Positions 12,906-24,632 of a stretch of 64,000 nucleotides of DNA are shown here, piece by piece (the first letter of the stretch is position 1; each line of letters opens with the position of its first letter). The stretch is taken from the NCBI RefSeq assembly GCF_032854445.1, contig NC_088305.1, forward strand, positions 1,991,001 through 2,055,000, in the 5' to 3' direction. A model generated the notes under the pieces. That model searched no databases. It was not told the DNA's origin and was given only the letters and a program-made list of their open reading frames with translations. Source of the stretch: Liolophura sinensis. Lineage: Eukaryota; Mollusca; Polyplacophora; Chitonida; Chitonidae. A program made the translations under genes and the position numbers.

Positions 12906-13456
12906 ATTTTACCTCCATGTCTGGCAGTTAATATCATGCCAGTAATATTGTGCACATACATGTACCTGCCAGTACCATGCCTGTCAGCATCGTGCCAGCA
13001 GTATCATGCACATACCTGCCAGTATCATGTACATACCTGCCAGTATCATTCCAGCAGTATCATGCACACACCTGCCAGTATTATGCACACACCTGACCGT
13101 ATCATGCACATATTATGCACATACCTGCCTGTATCATGCACATACCCGCCAGTATCATGCACATATTATGCACATACCTGCCAGTATCATGCACATACCT
13201 GCCAGTATCATGCACATATCATGCACATACCTGCCAGTATCATGCACATACCTGCCAGTATCATGCTCATATTATGCACATACCTGCCAGTATCATGCAC
13301 ATACCTGCCAGTATCATGCACATATTATGCACATACCTGCCAGTATCATGCACATACCTGCCAGTATCATGCACATATTATGCACATACCTGCCAGTATC
13401 ATGCACATACCTGCCAGTATTATTCCAGTAGTATCATGCACATACCTGCCTGTAAG
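12906..13456. repeat. Minisatellite with a 53-bp higher-order unit
   Basis: The basic unit is CATGCACATACCTGCCAGTAT (21 bp). Two copies plus an 11-bp spacer (CATGCACATAT) make a 53-bp higher-order unit, with ATTATGCACA recurring at 13271, 13324 and 13377. The left part is irregular. The unit has no stop codon in several frames and 53 is not a multiple of three. This explains overlapping open frames of 121-195 codons here, which are artefacts of the repeat. Confidence 0.93.
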
Positions 13457-13458
13457 AC

Positions 13459-13502
13459 AGATATTTATTTATTTATTTGATTGGTGTTTTACGCTGTGTA
13501 AG
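13459..13502 (-). mobile_element. SINE family 1 tail fragment, reversed
   Basis: ATTTATTTATTTATTTGATT followed by GGTGTTTTACGCTGTGTAAG is the reverse complement of the family 1 tail (CGTAAAACACCAATCAAATA plus AATAAAT). Only the tail is present, and it directly abuts the minisatellite. Confidence 0.75.
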
Positions 13503-13704
13503 ACAGCTACAGTACATGTTTAATTATATGCAACTCAAATGTGAACAACTTATTTTTCTTTTCTAGATGCTTCGGGTTGTGATAATTGAACTTCAATCTT
13601 CAATATCAGGGAATACAGCTTTATACTGACACATACAATTTATTTTTTACCTGCGCATTTTCACATTAAAAAACTTGAAAAATATACAAGAAATTAAGCA
13701 CTAG

Positions 13705-13734
13705 TTTTTTTTTTTTTTGGGGGGGGGGGGGGGG
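13705..13734. repeat. T14-G16 homopolymer junction
   Basis: A run of about 14 T is followed directly by about 16 G. It is low complexity, and its length in the assembly may be unreliable. Confidence 0.85.
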
Positions 13735-16068
13735 TGGAGTTGTCAGTCTGTACATCAATAGACATGGGTGTGCTTAATATTTGTTGTTATCTGATACAAT
13801 AACTGATGTTTTGTGCTAAGAGATCCATCAAGAGGTAGAGTCAATGTCTTTCTGGCTTACCAGACAAAGATCAGGGTGTATTTTTAGTTGTGTCAGGCAC
13901 ATATTTGAGCTTGGAGATAAACAAACTTTACAGAAGTGAGTTAGTTACCAGGGACATGTGTGTATATGTATATAGATGTACGTATGTACATGAATATGTA
14001 AACGGAAACAGGCCAAATCTAGTACAAGAGCAAGAAAGGATTCTTTGTCACTTTAGTTATCTGGAAGAGAGTTGTTTTGATGTACATGGACCTGGACCAG
14101 TAGATGATATACGTGTATATATAGGCAAGACCCATAAGGAATTGTCGAGAAACTGTTCAGTGGCTGAAGCTTAGAGAGGTGGAGGTAAATACAAGCCTTT
14201 GGGGAGTAAGAGGAGACAACTTAGCGATAACAGCTGCTCTGAGCTCCGACCTAGCTGTGCTAACGTGAATCGAAGAGACTGTGGGCAAAATCTGTTCGGT
14301 TTTGTTTGGATAACTCCTTGCCTATTGCAGCCGACTGGATAACTCCTTGCCTATTGCAGCCGACACGTGCTCTGAGCTCAGCAAAAGCTAGTACATCGTA
14401 TGATCCCTGAAGGCCTGGGTTAATACTATGGAAAAGGCAGGACACGCTAAGGTACGAGCAGAGTTCTCTGATTTGATGTAGAAGAGAAACCAAACTTGTT
14501 TATGTGTAGGAATCGTGCATTCTTTGTAAGATTTGTGGTTAAGTTGGCTGGTATTCGTAAACTCTTTGTACAGATGCTTCAGACGATAAAATCAAATTGG
14601 CATTCGTTTCATCAAACAGAATTGGCATACACGTAGATGAATGCTTGAAGCCATGCTCTGCTTGGGTATTGGGGTACTGTTATCTTGGTATATCATTTCC
14701 GGTATCCAACACCTGGAATTTGACACACTTTGTCTTTTATTATAAAGTGTACATGACATGTGGTATTCGTGAATCTTCTTATCTACAGATATGTAATATT
14801 TATGTTTTTTGGCGTCTTTACTTCTGACTATATTGATCGATTCTGAATAATTGAATGGTCGGTGCACCCGAGATATTATACAATTACGTGTTTGAGCAAG
14901 CATGTGCACAAATACTCAGCGGAATGTCCGAATAGATCGAGGCACATAACCCTGTGTACTTCACATGACGCATTCCACCATGCAGATGATGTAATGGTCG
15001 GAATTTCAGATTTTAGAGACTCTTGGCCTGATTACTAAATAGATTATAAAAATACTACATGGATATATGATGCATTGACTGTTCTGGTGATATGTAGGAA
15101 TTTTTTTTTGAAATTCAGTCTGACAAAAGATTTCGCAGTAAATTCTGATATAGAGTATCAAGACACTAGGCACGTGTAAGATCTGAACCGTGTTCGTACA
15201 CCTGCCCAGGAGGTATTTTATGTATAAAAAAGAAGGGAAAATCACAATATGAACCTGGGATTTTTTTTTCATCAAAGATGAGCTCAGCATGATTAAGTGC
15301 AGTACAAATTAGTAGTTTTATGCTGATCTGTTTATCCGGAACTTCGATGAATCACCTGTCGTAGTTTGATATTTACCTGCTGTTTATCAGAAATTAGTCA
15401 TCATATTATCAATAAGTATACCTGCTAAAGGAGCCAGATCATTGTCTGACAGATTAACAAAGACCCCCCCTCCCCCCCCCCCCCCCCCATTCCCGGACCC
15501 CACCACATCTAGAGTGTGCATATAGTTCTTACTGGGGCAGGGCGAAAAGTTGTTTATTTGACAGGGACATAAAACAGGGTCAACAACTACTCTATGGTGT
15601 AGTGTATCACTGTAGTCTGGTCAGCAAGCTTTCACATGGATCTATCTCTGAGCTCTTGTTTACACCAGACTACCGCTGTGACCTCATGAGGACAGGCTCT
15701 ATGGTGAAGTCACAGCTTGTTTACTAGTTACACAGATGCACTTTTAATATATAGTATGTGAGTATAGAATGGCTCTACCTCCATGCTTTGTATACACGCT
15801 GGTCACGTTAAATAAGTTACCAGAACAAATAAGATATCCTATATTGAAAGGCTTTTTGATTGAAGGCTAACTTTTTTACTGTTTAGTACACCTGGATGAG
15901 TTTTTGTGTTTTTTTATGACATTGACATAGCTGGTGATGAGTCATCCAAGCAAAAACAACATCCATATGGGGTTGTTGAATTTTGTTTTTTATGTTGTCA
16001 GTTTTTTTTTTTTTTTTGGGCTATCTATTTTTTGCTTGTTTTGGTTTCTCTCCATATACTACAGGGTC
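13735..16068. other. Non-coding tract; 29-bp tandem duplication at 14307
   Basis: There is no recognisable exon. A perfect 2 x 29-bp duplication lies at 14307-14364 (core TAACTCCTTGCCTATTGCAG). A C-rich run lies at about 15464-15488 and a T-run near 16002-16017. Several open frames of 75-105 codons overlap on both strands and show no family signature. Confidence 0.5.
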
Positions 16069-16332
16069 GGGCCTTTGTGGCTGAGGGGGTTAGCACACCA
16101 GTGTGGTGCAATGACCCAGGAGCCGCCCACCAATGCCGTCGCTGTGAGTTCAAGTCCAGCTCATGCTGGCTTCCTCTTGGCGGTATGTGGGAAGTCTGAC
16201 TCAACCTGCGGATGGTCCTGGGTTTCCCCAGGGCTCTGTCTGTTTTCCTTCCACCGTAATGCTGGTCGCTGTCGTATAAATGAAATAATCTTAAGTACGG
16301 CTTAAAACACCAATAAAAAAAGTAAATAAATA
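16069..16332 (+). mobile_element. SINE family 1 copy, full length
   Basis: The head GGGCCTTTGTGGCTGAGGGG is followed by TTAGCACACCAGTGTGGTGC, a box B region GTGAGTTCAAGTCCAGCTCA, the TCATGCTGGCTTCCTCTTGG block, GCGGATGGTCCTGGGTTTCC, and a tail ending in AAAACACCAATAAAAAAAGT and AATAAATA. It has all modules of the 63456 copy with scattered substitutions. No clear target duplication is visible. Confidence 0.88.
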
Positions 16333-16339
16333 GATTCCA

Positions 16340-16422
16340 GCATGGGATTAATAAATAAATAAATAAAGACTTAAATAAATAAATAAATAAAGACTTAAAT
16401 AAATAAATAATTAAAGAATTAA
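16340..16422. repeat. (AAAT)n with GACTTA spacers beside the SINE
   Basis: AATAAATAAATAAATAAAGA followed by CTTA is repeated about every 28 bp. This is probably slippage expansion of SINE-tail sequence. Confidence 0.75.
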
Positions 16423-19400
16423 AATGTTCAACTGAAAGCGGAATGTATGCTTTATATTTTGGCAGTTTTAGAAGTTTGCTTCTTCTTTTCATATGGGTGG
16501 AATAGTAATTTTCTTTGAAGTTGATTAACTGTTGTCAGTATGGTTGCCTTGTAGATTCAATTGCTGTTTTTTTTTCTGAGAGCATTTCCAAAACTGCAGT
16601 GAAATATTTCAAGTCTTGTTAAAACATATCAGATCACAACAACAACACAGAACATTGAAGACATAATTCATAATATGAAATTGTAAGGAATAAAGTAATT
16701 TAAAGTAATCAAAGTGTATTTTTGACATTGAAGTCCATTTAAACTGGGTGATATAAACAACCGCAGATGGCAAGGTCACCTAGGAATAAGGTGTAATCTG
16801 CCACATCCTGTTTGTTGGAGTGTGTATGAACAGAGATCATAGGGAATTAAGGTTGAATAACAAAAACAGTTGATGTACGTATCAAGAGATTAGGCAGGTA
16901 TGTACCTGGCGGTACAGTGTTTATAATAGCATGATGAATGACACTAAATTTTAAAAAACAGGAAACTAGAACATTCAAGTTTTGTTTAATAAAAATATAT
17001 TCATTCACAAATTTTTCCTGCACTGTACAGTTGTGACTTGGTTTGTTTTTAATTGTGTTGTCTAAAACCTAAAGTGCTACTTCAGTCGCAAGAGAATTTA
17101 GGCAGAAATATTACAATGATATGAAGGATACCCCAGGGAACAGAGCGAATGTCATAGTTCAGAAAGATTGATGACGAATAACACTTAATAAACCCGTGTT
17201 AATGGAGTGTCCACAAAAACTAAATGTTTGGCAGTTTCTGTAAACTTTCCTTGATGTGATGTGAAAATATTCCTTATGTGGTGATTAGTCAGGTAGATGT
17301 GACGTACGGTAAGGTAGTTGTTATGAAATCACGTCGTGCGCGTTTGAGACTCTGACGTCAGTTGTGGCTATATCCGTCAGTGATGGGTGACGCCAAATGT
17401 TCTTGCATGGCGTCCAACACCAGGCAAAATTTGAAACAACAGAAAATTTTTAATTCCTTACTTTCCTTCGAAATTTAACAGCCGTTTTAATATGATGCAA
17501 TTTTTTTTTTTTCCAATTTAGGAAAGTAATTCAGACTATGTCGATCTTTGTTACTTAATCCCACTTTGAATATATATACAGGTCTTGATACTGGAGTAGC
17601 TGTTTAAGGCCTTTTCAAGTGATAAACTTTAACTGAAATACAGATATTGTATGAAAACACCATGGCATGCCTATATAGCTATACCTCACAGTCTTTTCCT
17701 GAAGCCACATGGGTATATCGGGGGGATAATTTGTGCATTTTTGTCATAGAAATTGCCACCCAGTTATCAATGCTGTGATATTGTATTGTCATTGGGATCA
17801 GCTCTTCGCCAAAGTTAATTATAAGCCAGCATTCATCAATCGATGTACAAAGAATCAGTATCAGTTAATATCAGTGTATACTCTCGCAATGAAAGACTGT
17901 TTAGATCTGTCGATTCTGTGCTGTGTTAAAAGATACCTGGTTTCTGAAAGTGGTGTAATCTTTGCTGGCCAATGAACACTGAATCTGAATGAGCAAAATA
18001 GCTTGGCAAACGGGTACAGATTTTCATTGGTCAAAGTGGAGGGGCTGTCTTAACACTCACATGCTTTACGTAGAGGCAGGGAGTGTTGACTACCAAGTCT
18101 AGCATTCTCAGCATCATCAATCGGCCACAAATTAACCATAAATTATCCTCCTACCTAAAACTTGATCTGTCTAACTCTATCAATGAATTTGGTGAAATTT
18201 GGCCCTCTTGGTTCTATCAGTCACAGTAACTTTACAACAGCATGTTAGGACTTCAGATGGAAGGGCTGTTCCCATTGGCCATCTGTGTCTGACTTGTGAG
18301 CTCTTTCAGAAGAGTAGCTGGAAGCTTTTCTACAGCTTTTCTGTGTAGGAAAAGTAATACCCTGGATGATCAGGCATACACAGATGTCCAACGTTTTGAG
18401 GGCTATATTACCTTCATAAATGTGTCCGTAAGACCCTTGTATGGCCTGATGACCCATTAATTACTAAGGCATTCAGACAAAAGTTGTAAAGTTATGCCAT
18501 TCAAAGAAATACCACACCTAGTGGCCCAGAAGATACTCTAAATCTTCTGATTTTTAGGACAGATATAAATAGTGCTGAAAGCAAATAATGACATTTCTCT
18601 CTCATTTTCTGTTTTTTTTTTTTTTTTTTTTTGAAAAATAAATGTAATAGTATGCTGTTCATTAGATGAATAGGCAGATTAAAAGGGCATAGAGAAACAA
18701 CAAAACTGTTAACTGAACATACTAGTATTCCTTTCACAGAAATGGCGCTTACAGCTCCTTTTAGCGATTATCATTTGTATTAAAAGAGATTAACTATAGT
18801 GTTATTGACAGAGCATTAATTGTTATTGTCAGAGCATTCATTCCTCCCATAGTAACTTGGTGTTACTGGAACCATATTTCACTGACTGCTTTTGTTTCCA
18901 AATTTACCCTTATTCTTAAACCAACCATATCAACCGTCTCTGGACCAATGTTTTCAAACGTTCAGAGAGAGCTGTGGGGTTTAGAGAAATAAACTGAACA
19001 GTTTTATGAAGCTTGCATCTTTAATGACGCAAGCAAATCATTCTTATTTTCATTTTGATGATAATTGAGTGCATAAATTACAATATGTGGCTTAATAGGC
19101 CTTTGTTTCTGTCCCATCCATGTAAATTATAATTATACCCCTGCTGTGTGAGAGAATGATTGATTGAGAGGATGATTGATTGACTGACAAGAGGGTTTAT
19201 CCCTGACGAGATTCTGACCTGGTTCAGAGCTGATATCTAACAGTTTTTAGATCCGCACAGATGTTTGTGGTGTGAATTAATTATTCCTGTAGTTAAAAAG
19301 TTTTCATGCTCTTCCTGGGTGAGACTGTGCGATGATATAGATCCATGCCCTTGGGCACCATTGATGAGAATAGACTGCAGACAAAACCTTCTGATTGGCT

Positions 19401-21289
19401 GATAATTCATAGATCAAACTTTTAGTAGGAGTTTTGGGGAACATTTTCTGGGTTTGTTGAGTTGACCTTGAACTGACCTTAGTCACTCATCTCAGGCTTG
19501 GAGTAGGAAAACTCTGGAAACATTTTTAAAATTGACAACAATCCTAAAAAATAAAATCCTTTACAAATTGGACCACCTTAAGTATATATTCAATTTGAAA
19601 ACATCAGTTTCAAGATTTTGAAAATTAAGATGTAACATTCAGCTAGGTGGATAGGTGTCAGCTTCAAGGAAATAACCTGTGAGTGTCCAGATCAGATAAC
19701 ATTCTTGTGAAAATGGTAAAACACGAGCTACATTTATAGGTGTGTGATCAGATTTGCTAAGAATTTATCGTACCCCAATTGAACTGTGGCAAGAGGCTCA
19801 CACATACCCATTGATCCGAGTTCTGTACACTCATAGAAACTCTGCAACCTTGAGTGATCGGTAAAGGCTGCAGACATACAGAGAGATTTGAAGAGACAGA
19901 CTCTCCTGGGAGGCACTATCCCCGATTCCATGCAACCTTCGACAGATCCATATATTTGTTGTGGTTGACGGTCACTGGTACGGAAGACTAGCTGCTTTAT
20001 GTGGTCTGAGCCAATTTCCTCTCCGCAGAAGATTTGCAGCTGATTACTAGCGCAAAAGTCCCATGTGTGATCATCCTTCCTGGCATTTATGTTCCATTCA
20101 CAACAGCCGTGAAAAGGACGTGTAAGTATACTGGAGCCATTTCAAGAAACCACACGGGTATGACCACGCTAAAAGCTCTCTGCTGTCGCCATCTAAACAT
20201 AGTTCTGAACTTGAAATTGTCGACTGATACAAAAGGTTTTGTTGTGTGGCTCAACTCTGTGCTTGGGCGATGTCTTTAGTGTGAGTATATGTATCAGTGT
20301 AGAACGGGCGGATATCCATCGCTGCGTGAAACAATTACTGGATCAATACCCTTCAGACGAAAAATTGATGCATCGACAAACATGTAGAGCTAAAAGATAT
20401 GCTTTATAGATGATGAGAAATTGAATTATGGTTGAATAGCTCACTGACTATCGTCATTTTTCCACCATAAGAATTAAGAATAAATTGATGGCATTTATCT
20501 TCGTCTGATGACAGAGTTTATATATAGTGAGATTTTTCATATCTCATGATCAGAGGCCCTTACTCTATAGCTTTCATAGAAATCAATTCCTTATATTATC
20601 ATGACTTATATTATTATGACTAGTTTGTTCTTTGTTTAACTCAACATGTTCCTGGAAAAGTGTAAACACTAACTGAGCTTAAGCCTCGTGGAACAGATAC
20701 GTGTAAATGTATGCTTTGTGGTTTCTATTTACGATTAAGATTCAGTGTGAGTTTATGGTAGATAGATCCTTTAAAGATATTTACATTCAGTATTTTCACT
20801 CTTATGTTATTTTTTTATTTTTATTTAGCTGGTTATTTATTGGTGTGGCTTTAATTTGTTCCTCCATTTTAATTAGTCTACTTATAGATGTGTGTAAACA
20901 GAAAATTGAATGCATGCCGATGTAAAGCATTTTCTTCATTTCTGCCTGCAGTGGTACTGAGTTTACAATTGATAGACATTTAATATAGATATATAAATTA
21001 CCCTCAGTCATGCAGCTGACTCATTCAATTCTGTGCAAAATTAAATTGGTGTTAATCATAGAAAGTGATTTTCCCATCAAATACTGAACTTCTTTTTACA
21101 GAAAAAGGTTCCTTTAAGTCTTCAGCCTTGTTGACCTCCAAGGCGTACTTTTCACTGGAATTTATGCATGTAATTATTCTGAAAATGAGGCTCAAGTGAA
21201 TCAATTATTGTGTCCCTGAAGATGCAAGCTTCATTTCTGTACACCACATAGTTCTATCAGAGTGTTTCATAAACACTTATATTGGTGGA

Positions 21290-21500
21290 TAAAAATTTCG
21301 CACACAAAACATGCATTTTTAGAGACAAATAAATGTCGCAAAATGTTATTTTTGGAGCTGAAACGTACAATTTTTCTAGTAAAATATCATCCTATGATCC
21401 AAGCAAACCTCAAAACACCTTTCTAAAATCAATAAAACTCTCAGAATAAGGAGAAATAAACAAGTTAGTCATGGATGAAATGACTGCTGTTTTCAGCTGA
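21290..21500 (-). repeat. Dispersed repeat family A, copy 2
   Basis: On the plus strand it reads TTATTTTTGGAGCTGAAACG, TTTTTCTAGTAAAATATCAT, CAAACCTCAAAACACCTTTC and TAAAATCAATAAAACTCTCA. This is the reverse complement of the family A block order at 714 and 40850. Confidence 0.72.
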
Positions 21501-21736
21501 TGGATGATATACCAGACCTTTGGAAACAAAACGAGCCAAACCATCTGTGCTCCATGGCAGATTAGTATTTATTGGGGATACAAGTGTTTGATATGGTACT
21601 TGTTTGTTGTCCCGCTGGACCCCTCGCTAAACTGTGAGGGCTGGCACAAGTCAGCCAGTAAACTGTCGGATAATGTGACCTGTGTTAAGTGTGCTGGGAA
21701 AATCAGGCATAGCAACAGCTAGCAGCCTGAACACAC

Positions 21737-21815
21737 ATCATGAACAACACACCACCATGAAGAACACACCACCATGGAGAACACACCAACATGAACAACA
21801 CACCACCATGGAGAA
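21737..21815. repeat. Short tandem repeat, about 17-18 bp x 4-5
   Basis: Variants of CATGAACAACACACCACCAT and CATGGAGAACACACCA alternate. This is a small imperfect array with no coding meaning apparent. Confidence 0.8.
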
Positions 21816-22761
21816 CTTGGCAATTGATGTGTGTAAATATGGTGGCTTTTTGGTCTCTAAAGAGTTTTATTGTGTATGTTAGAAACCAGTTCCTGTAAGA
21901 TCAGCCAACATATTCATTGGTAGTGGGTTGTTTCGAAGGCCAAAGTCAACAACTGTTGATCTGTTAAATTTTTCAGACAAAATTCTGTTTTCTAAAGTAA
22001 ATTCGTCCACTAAAATTGAGTAGCATTACTGGCATCATTCTTGTCATTATCATTTCTGATAATGAACATTATCTGCATAAATGTGCCTAATTATACTACA
22101 GTAGTAAAGCTGTACAGAATCTCCTGAATATAAATATGTAAATACTATATTTATACACATGCATATGCGTGTGATATTGTGTTTATATATTTGGAACAGC
22201 ATGACCTCTAAACTGACCCCATTTGACCTTTTGCTAAGGTCAGTGATTGGCTTTTAATGTGGCTGTAAATAGTCTGTCCCTTTTTGTTCACCCCAGTGAA
22301 ACTGGAAGCTTGCTTTCTTCTTCCACCTCCACTCAAGATCACTTCACTTCCACGTTACAAGTTCACAGGTACAGTTTATTCTGTAATTGTTACACCTTAA
22401 AAACTCGATTATGATATTTTTTTTACAGTGTACATCTCCTCAGTGTAATTTAATTGTTGAGGACATTTCCTGCTATTGTGAATTAAGAGTGAGTTTAATA
22501 TGATATACCTGTGTGTGTACAATAAAAGTCTTGTACAACCCTGAGGGTCATGCGCTGATTCACCTGTGTCAGGTACTCAGTCTATCAGGCTGTGTTACCT
22601 GTACAAGCTACTGCCGTGACAAGGAGACTAGAGATAAGATAGTGTGAGCAGGGGGTAGAGTAGAAAGCTGGCTAGTACAGGTGGGCTGTTTACCTGACCC
22701 CCACAGCTTTTAATAGCTGGACTGTCCTGGTGTGAGCTAAAGAGGCACGTCAGCGCTAATC

Positions 22762-22768
22762 ATGTCAG
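22762..22768 (+). CDS. Candidate alternative first coding exon (ATG TCA G)
   Basis: ATGTCAG sits directly before a strong donor-like GTAAGG. Upstream at about 22709 is TTTTAATA, which could act as a TATA-like element, in a slightly more GC-rich segment. The coding part would be only two codons plus one base (phase 1). Four other plus-strand ATG-to-donor candidates in the window also end in phase 1. No protein similarity is possible at this length, and chance is a real alternative. Confidence 0.2.
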
Positions 22769-22927
22769 GTAAGGCTCCTTATTACCCTCACGTTCTGTTT
22801 GAGAGGCATACCCGATGTTTACATCCTGCTTTCCTTGACCTGTTTTCCCCTGGGGCTGTAGGGGTATTTTTTGGGGGGGTTGGGAAGGGGAAGTCTTTAA
22901 GATTGTGATCATGAACCACAACATAAA

Positions 22928-22998
22928 CAAGGTGCTCTGAATACCGTGTTAACCCCTCTGAATACCGTGTTAACCCCTCTGAATACCGTGTTAACCTC
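22928..22998. repeat. 20-bp tandem repeat x 3
   Basis: TGAATACCGTGTTAACCCCT is repeated three times, almost perfectly, beside the candidate exon region. This is a simple local duplication. Confidence 0.85.
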
Positions 22999-23076
22999 TC
23001 TAGGCCTATACACGAATCATGTGAGGCTTGATATGGCCTGATCAGTCACTAGTATACCAGTGTGGATATCTACACC

Positions 23077-23092
23077 ATGGAGATTGTCACAG
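23077..23092 (+). CDS. Candidate alternative first coding exon (MEIVT)
   Basis: ATGGAGATTGTCACAG is followed by the donor-like GTACGAGT. The ATG has CACC immediately upstream and G at +4, which is a good initiation context. It would encode five residues and end in phase 1, matching the candidates at 22762, 41180, 45895 and 56211. There is no homology evidence. RNA reads would decide it. Confidence 0.22.
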
Positions 23093-24464
23093 GTACGAGT
23101 AACTATGTTTGTCTGATTTGTCAGCTTTCACTTTCACTTTGGACCATTCCTAAATTGAGAATAATCTGAGAAAAGGTTAACTTGTTTGTATATAAAGGCA
23201 TTTTGGATGTATGTGTGTATTTTTTCTGCACAGATGTGAACCATGATAAAATGCCTTTCTAGGTCAAAAGTTGAAAATGAATAGTTTAGTATAGGGAAGT
23301 TTGCTGCTGTTGTGGTGGTCATCTTTGTTGTCTCTTTTAGAAACTTACCTAAGGGATTAAGAATAAGAATGGATGTAACATGTGCTTGTATACACTGGTA
23401 ACTAATTCTGACTCACTGCTTTACTTGAACCAGCCCACCTGTTTGAAGCCAGTGTGTTTGTCAGGGGGTCCAAATTTCGGTTTTTTAATTGCTTTCTCCC
23501 CCATGCTATAAATATGCAGAAACAGGGGAGTAGCACTAATTTTCTACTTCACCATTTATAAGAAACATGTAAGTTGGGTGGATGGCCAAGTCTGTTAGCT
23601 ATAGGTGATTGTGAGAATGTTCTTTATGAGATCGTGAACAGTTTTTTTCTTTCATGCTATCCGTGCATGGCCATATTATGTCCTCATTGATCTTATAACC
23701 CTCCGAGCCTTCTCACTTGAGGGTCACAGGTGAAGCCATTTGCAGATATACACAGGTAGTTTATTGCCACCTCAATCAATGGCATATCTCTGTGGTCAAG
23801 TTCAGTCCAGCACCGCAGTGGTGATAGCTCGAGCTTATTTGTCAAGTGAGTGAATGCAGAGTGATATAATGCTGGCTGGTTAGGTGATAGGTTTATGTTA
23901 ACAAGCTTTCTGTGGGTCAGGTGTGTTTGTCGTATGGGAAGGGGCTGCACAGGTAAACTAGGTCAGGCCTGGTTTCTGGCCTAAATCCCAAACCATCTAG
24001 TAAACACTTGACGCAATCTTCCCGTATAAAACTCTTGATGAGTCCATGAATGGTTACTTCAGAAGAACTTTTTCACCTGGCTCGTTAGCTCAGGTAGACT
24101 GTGCGTTCACGCAGGGTTTTAGTGGCAGGTTAACCTTCTTCCGTTTAGGGTCATTGTTCTGTCAACTGCAGACAGTACATTTGTGTGGCCTGATGAGGTA
24201 CACTTATAAAGTCTCTATCCCTCATGGATGTATTGATAATATATCACCTGTTGGTGTCACACAGCTGAAGACGTGCCACGTCGTGCCACCTTTGCATTGA
24301 AGAGTGAATAGTTGGTAAGTTACACCTGTACTGATACAGGATAACTTTTGACTTGTTGTTGTTGTAGCGATGTTCAAGGTATTACAACTTCTTCATGAAA
24401 GATTTCATCGAATTTATAAAATCATTTATATCTTCTCACCATTCTGACCTGAGTGAGCATGTTA
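23093..24464. other. Non-coding tract
   Basis: There is no recognisable exon. A weak tRNA-like TTAGCTCAGGTAGACTGTGC near 24086 resembles a box A and may be a SINE scrap. Confidence 0.5.
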
Positions 24465-24632
24465 TATTTTTCTGCCTTGGTATCATGCACATTTTTCTGC
24501 CTGATATTGTATATATTTTTCTGCCTGATATCAGGTACATTTTTCTGCCTGATATCAGGTGCATTTTTCTGCCTGATATCATGTATATTTTCCTGCCTGA
24601 TATTGTATATATTTCCCTGCCTAAGATTTACA
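24465..24632. repeat. 24-bp minisatellite, about 7 copies
   Basis: The unit is ATTTTTCTGCCTGATATCAG plus four variable bases (GTAC, GTGC, TATG and similar). Because 24 is a multiple of three, each frame repeats the same octapeptide, giving spurious frames on both strands. Confidence 0.92.

Larger units (their letters stand above)
16423..22761. other. Long non-coding tract
   Basis: I find no recognisable exon over about 6.3 kb. Open frames are at most 81 codons. There are T-runs near 17502 and 18612. The only repeats identified are family A at 21290-21500 and the short tandem at 21737-21815. The T-rich plus strand would suit intron sequence of a plus-strand gene, but that is only a hint. Confidence 0.5.

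Noticed and set aside
12936-13523. Open frames of 121-195 codons (repetitive HIPASIM-like protein)
   Set aside because: They lie wholly in the 53-bp minisatellite and exist in three overlapping frames at once.
16025-16492. 155-codon minus-strand frame
   Set aside because: Antisense of a SINE copy and its AAAT-rich tail.
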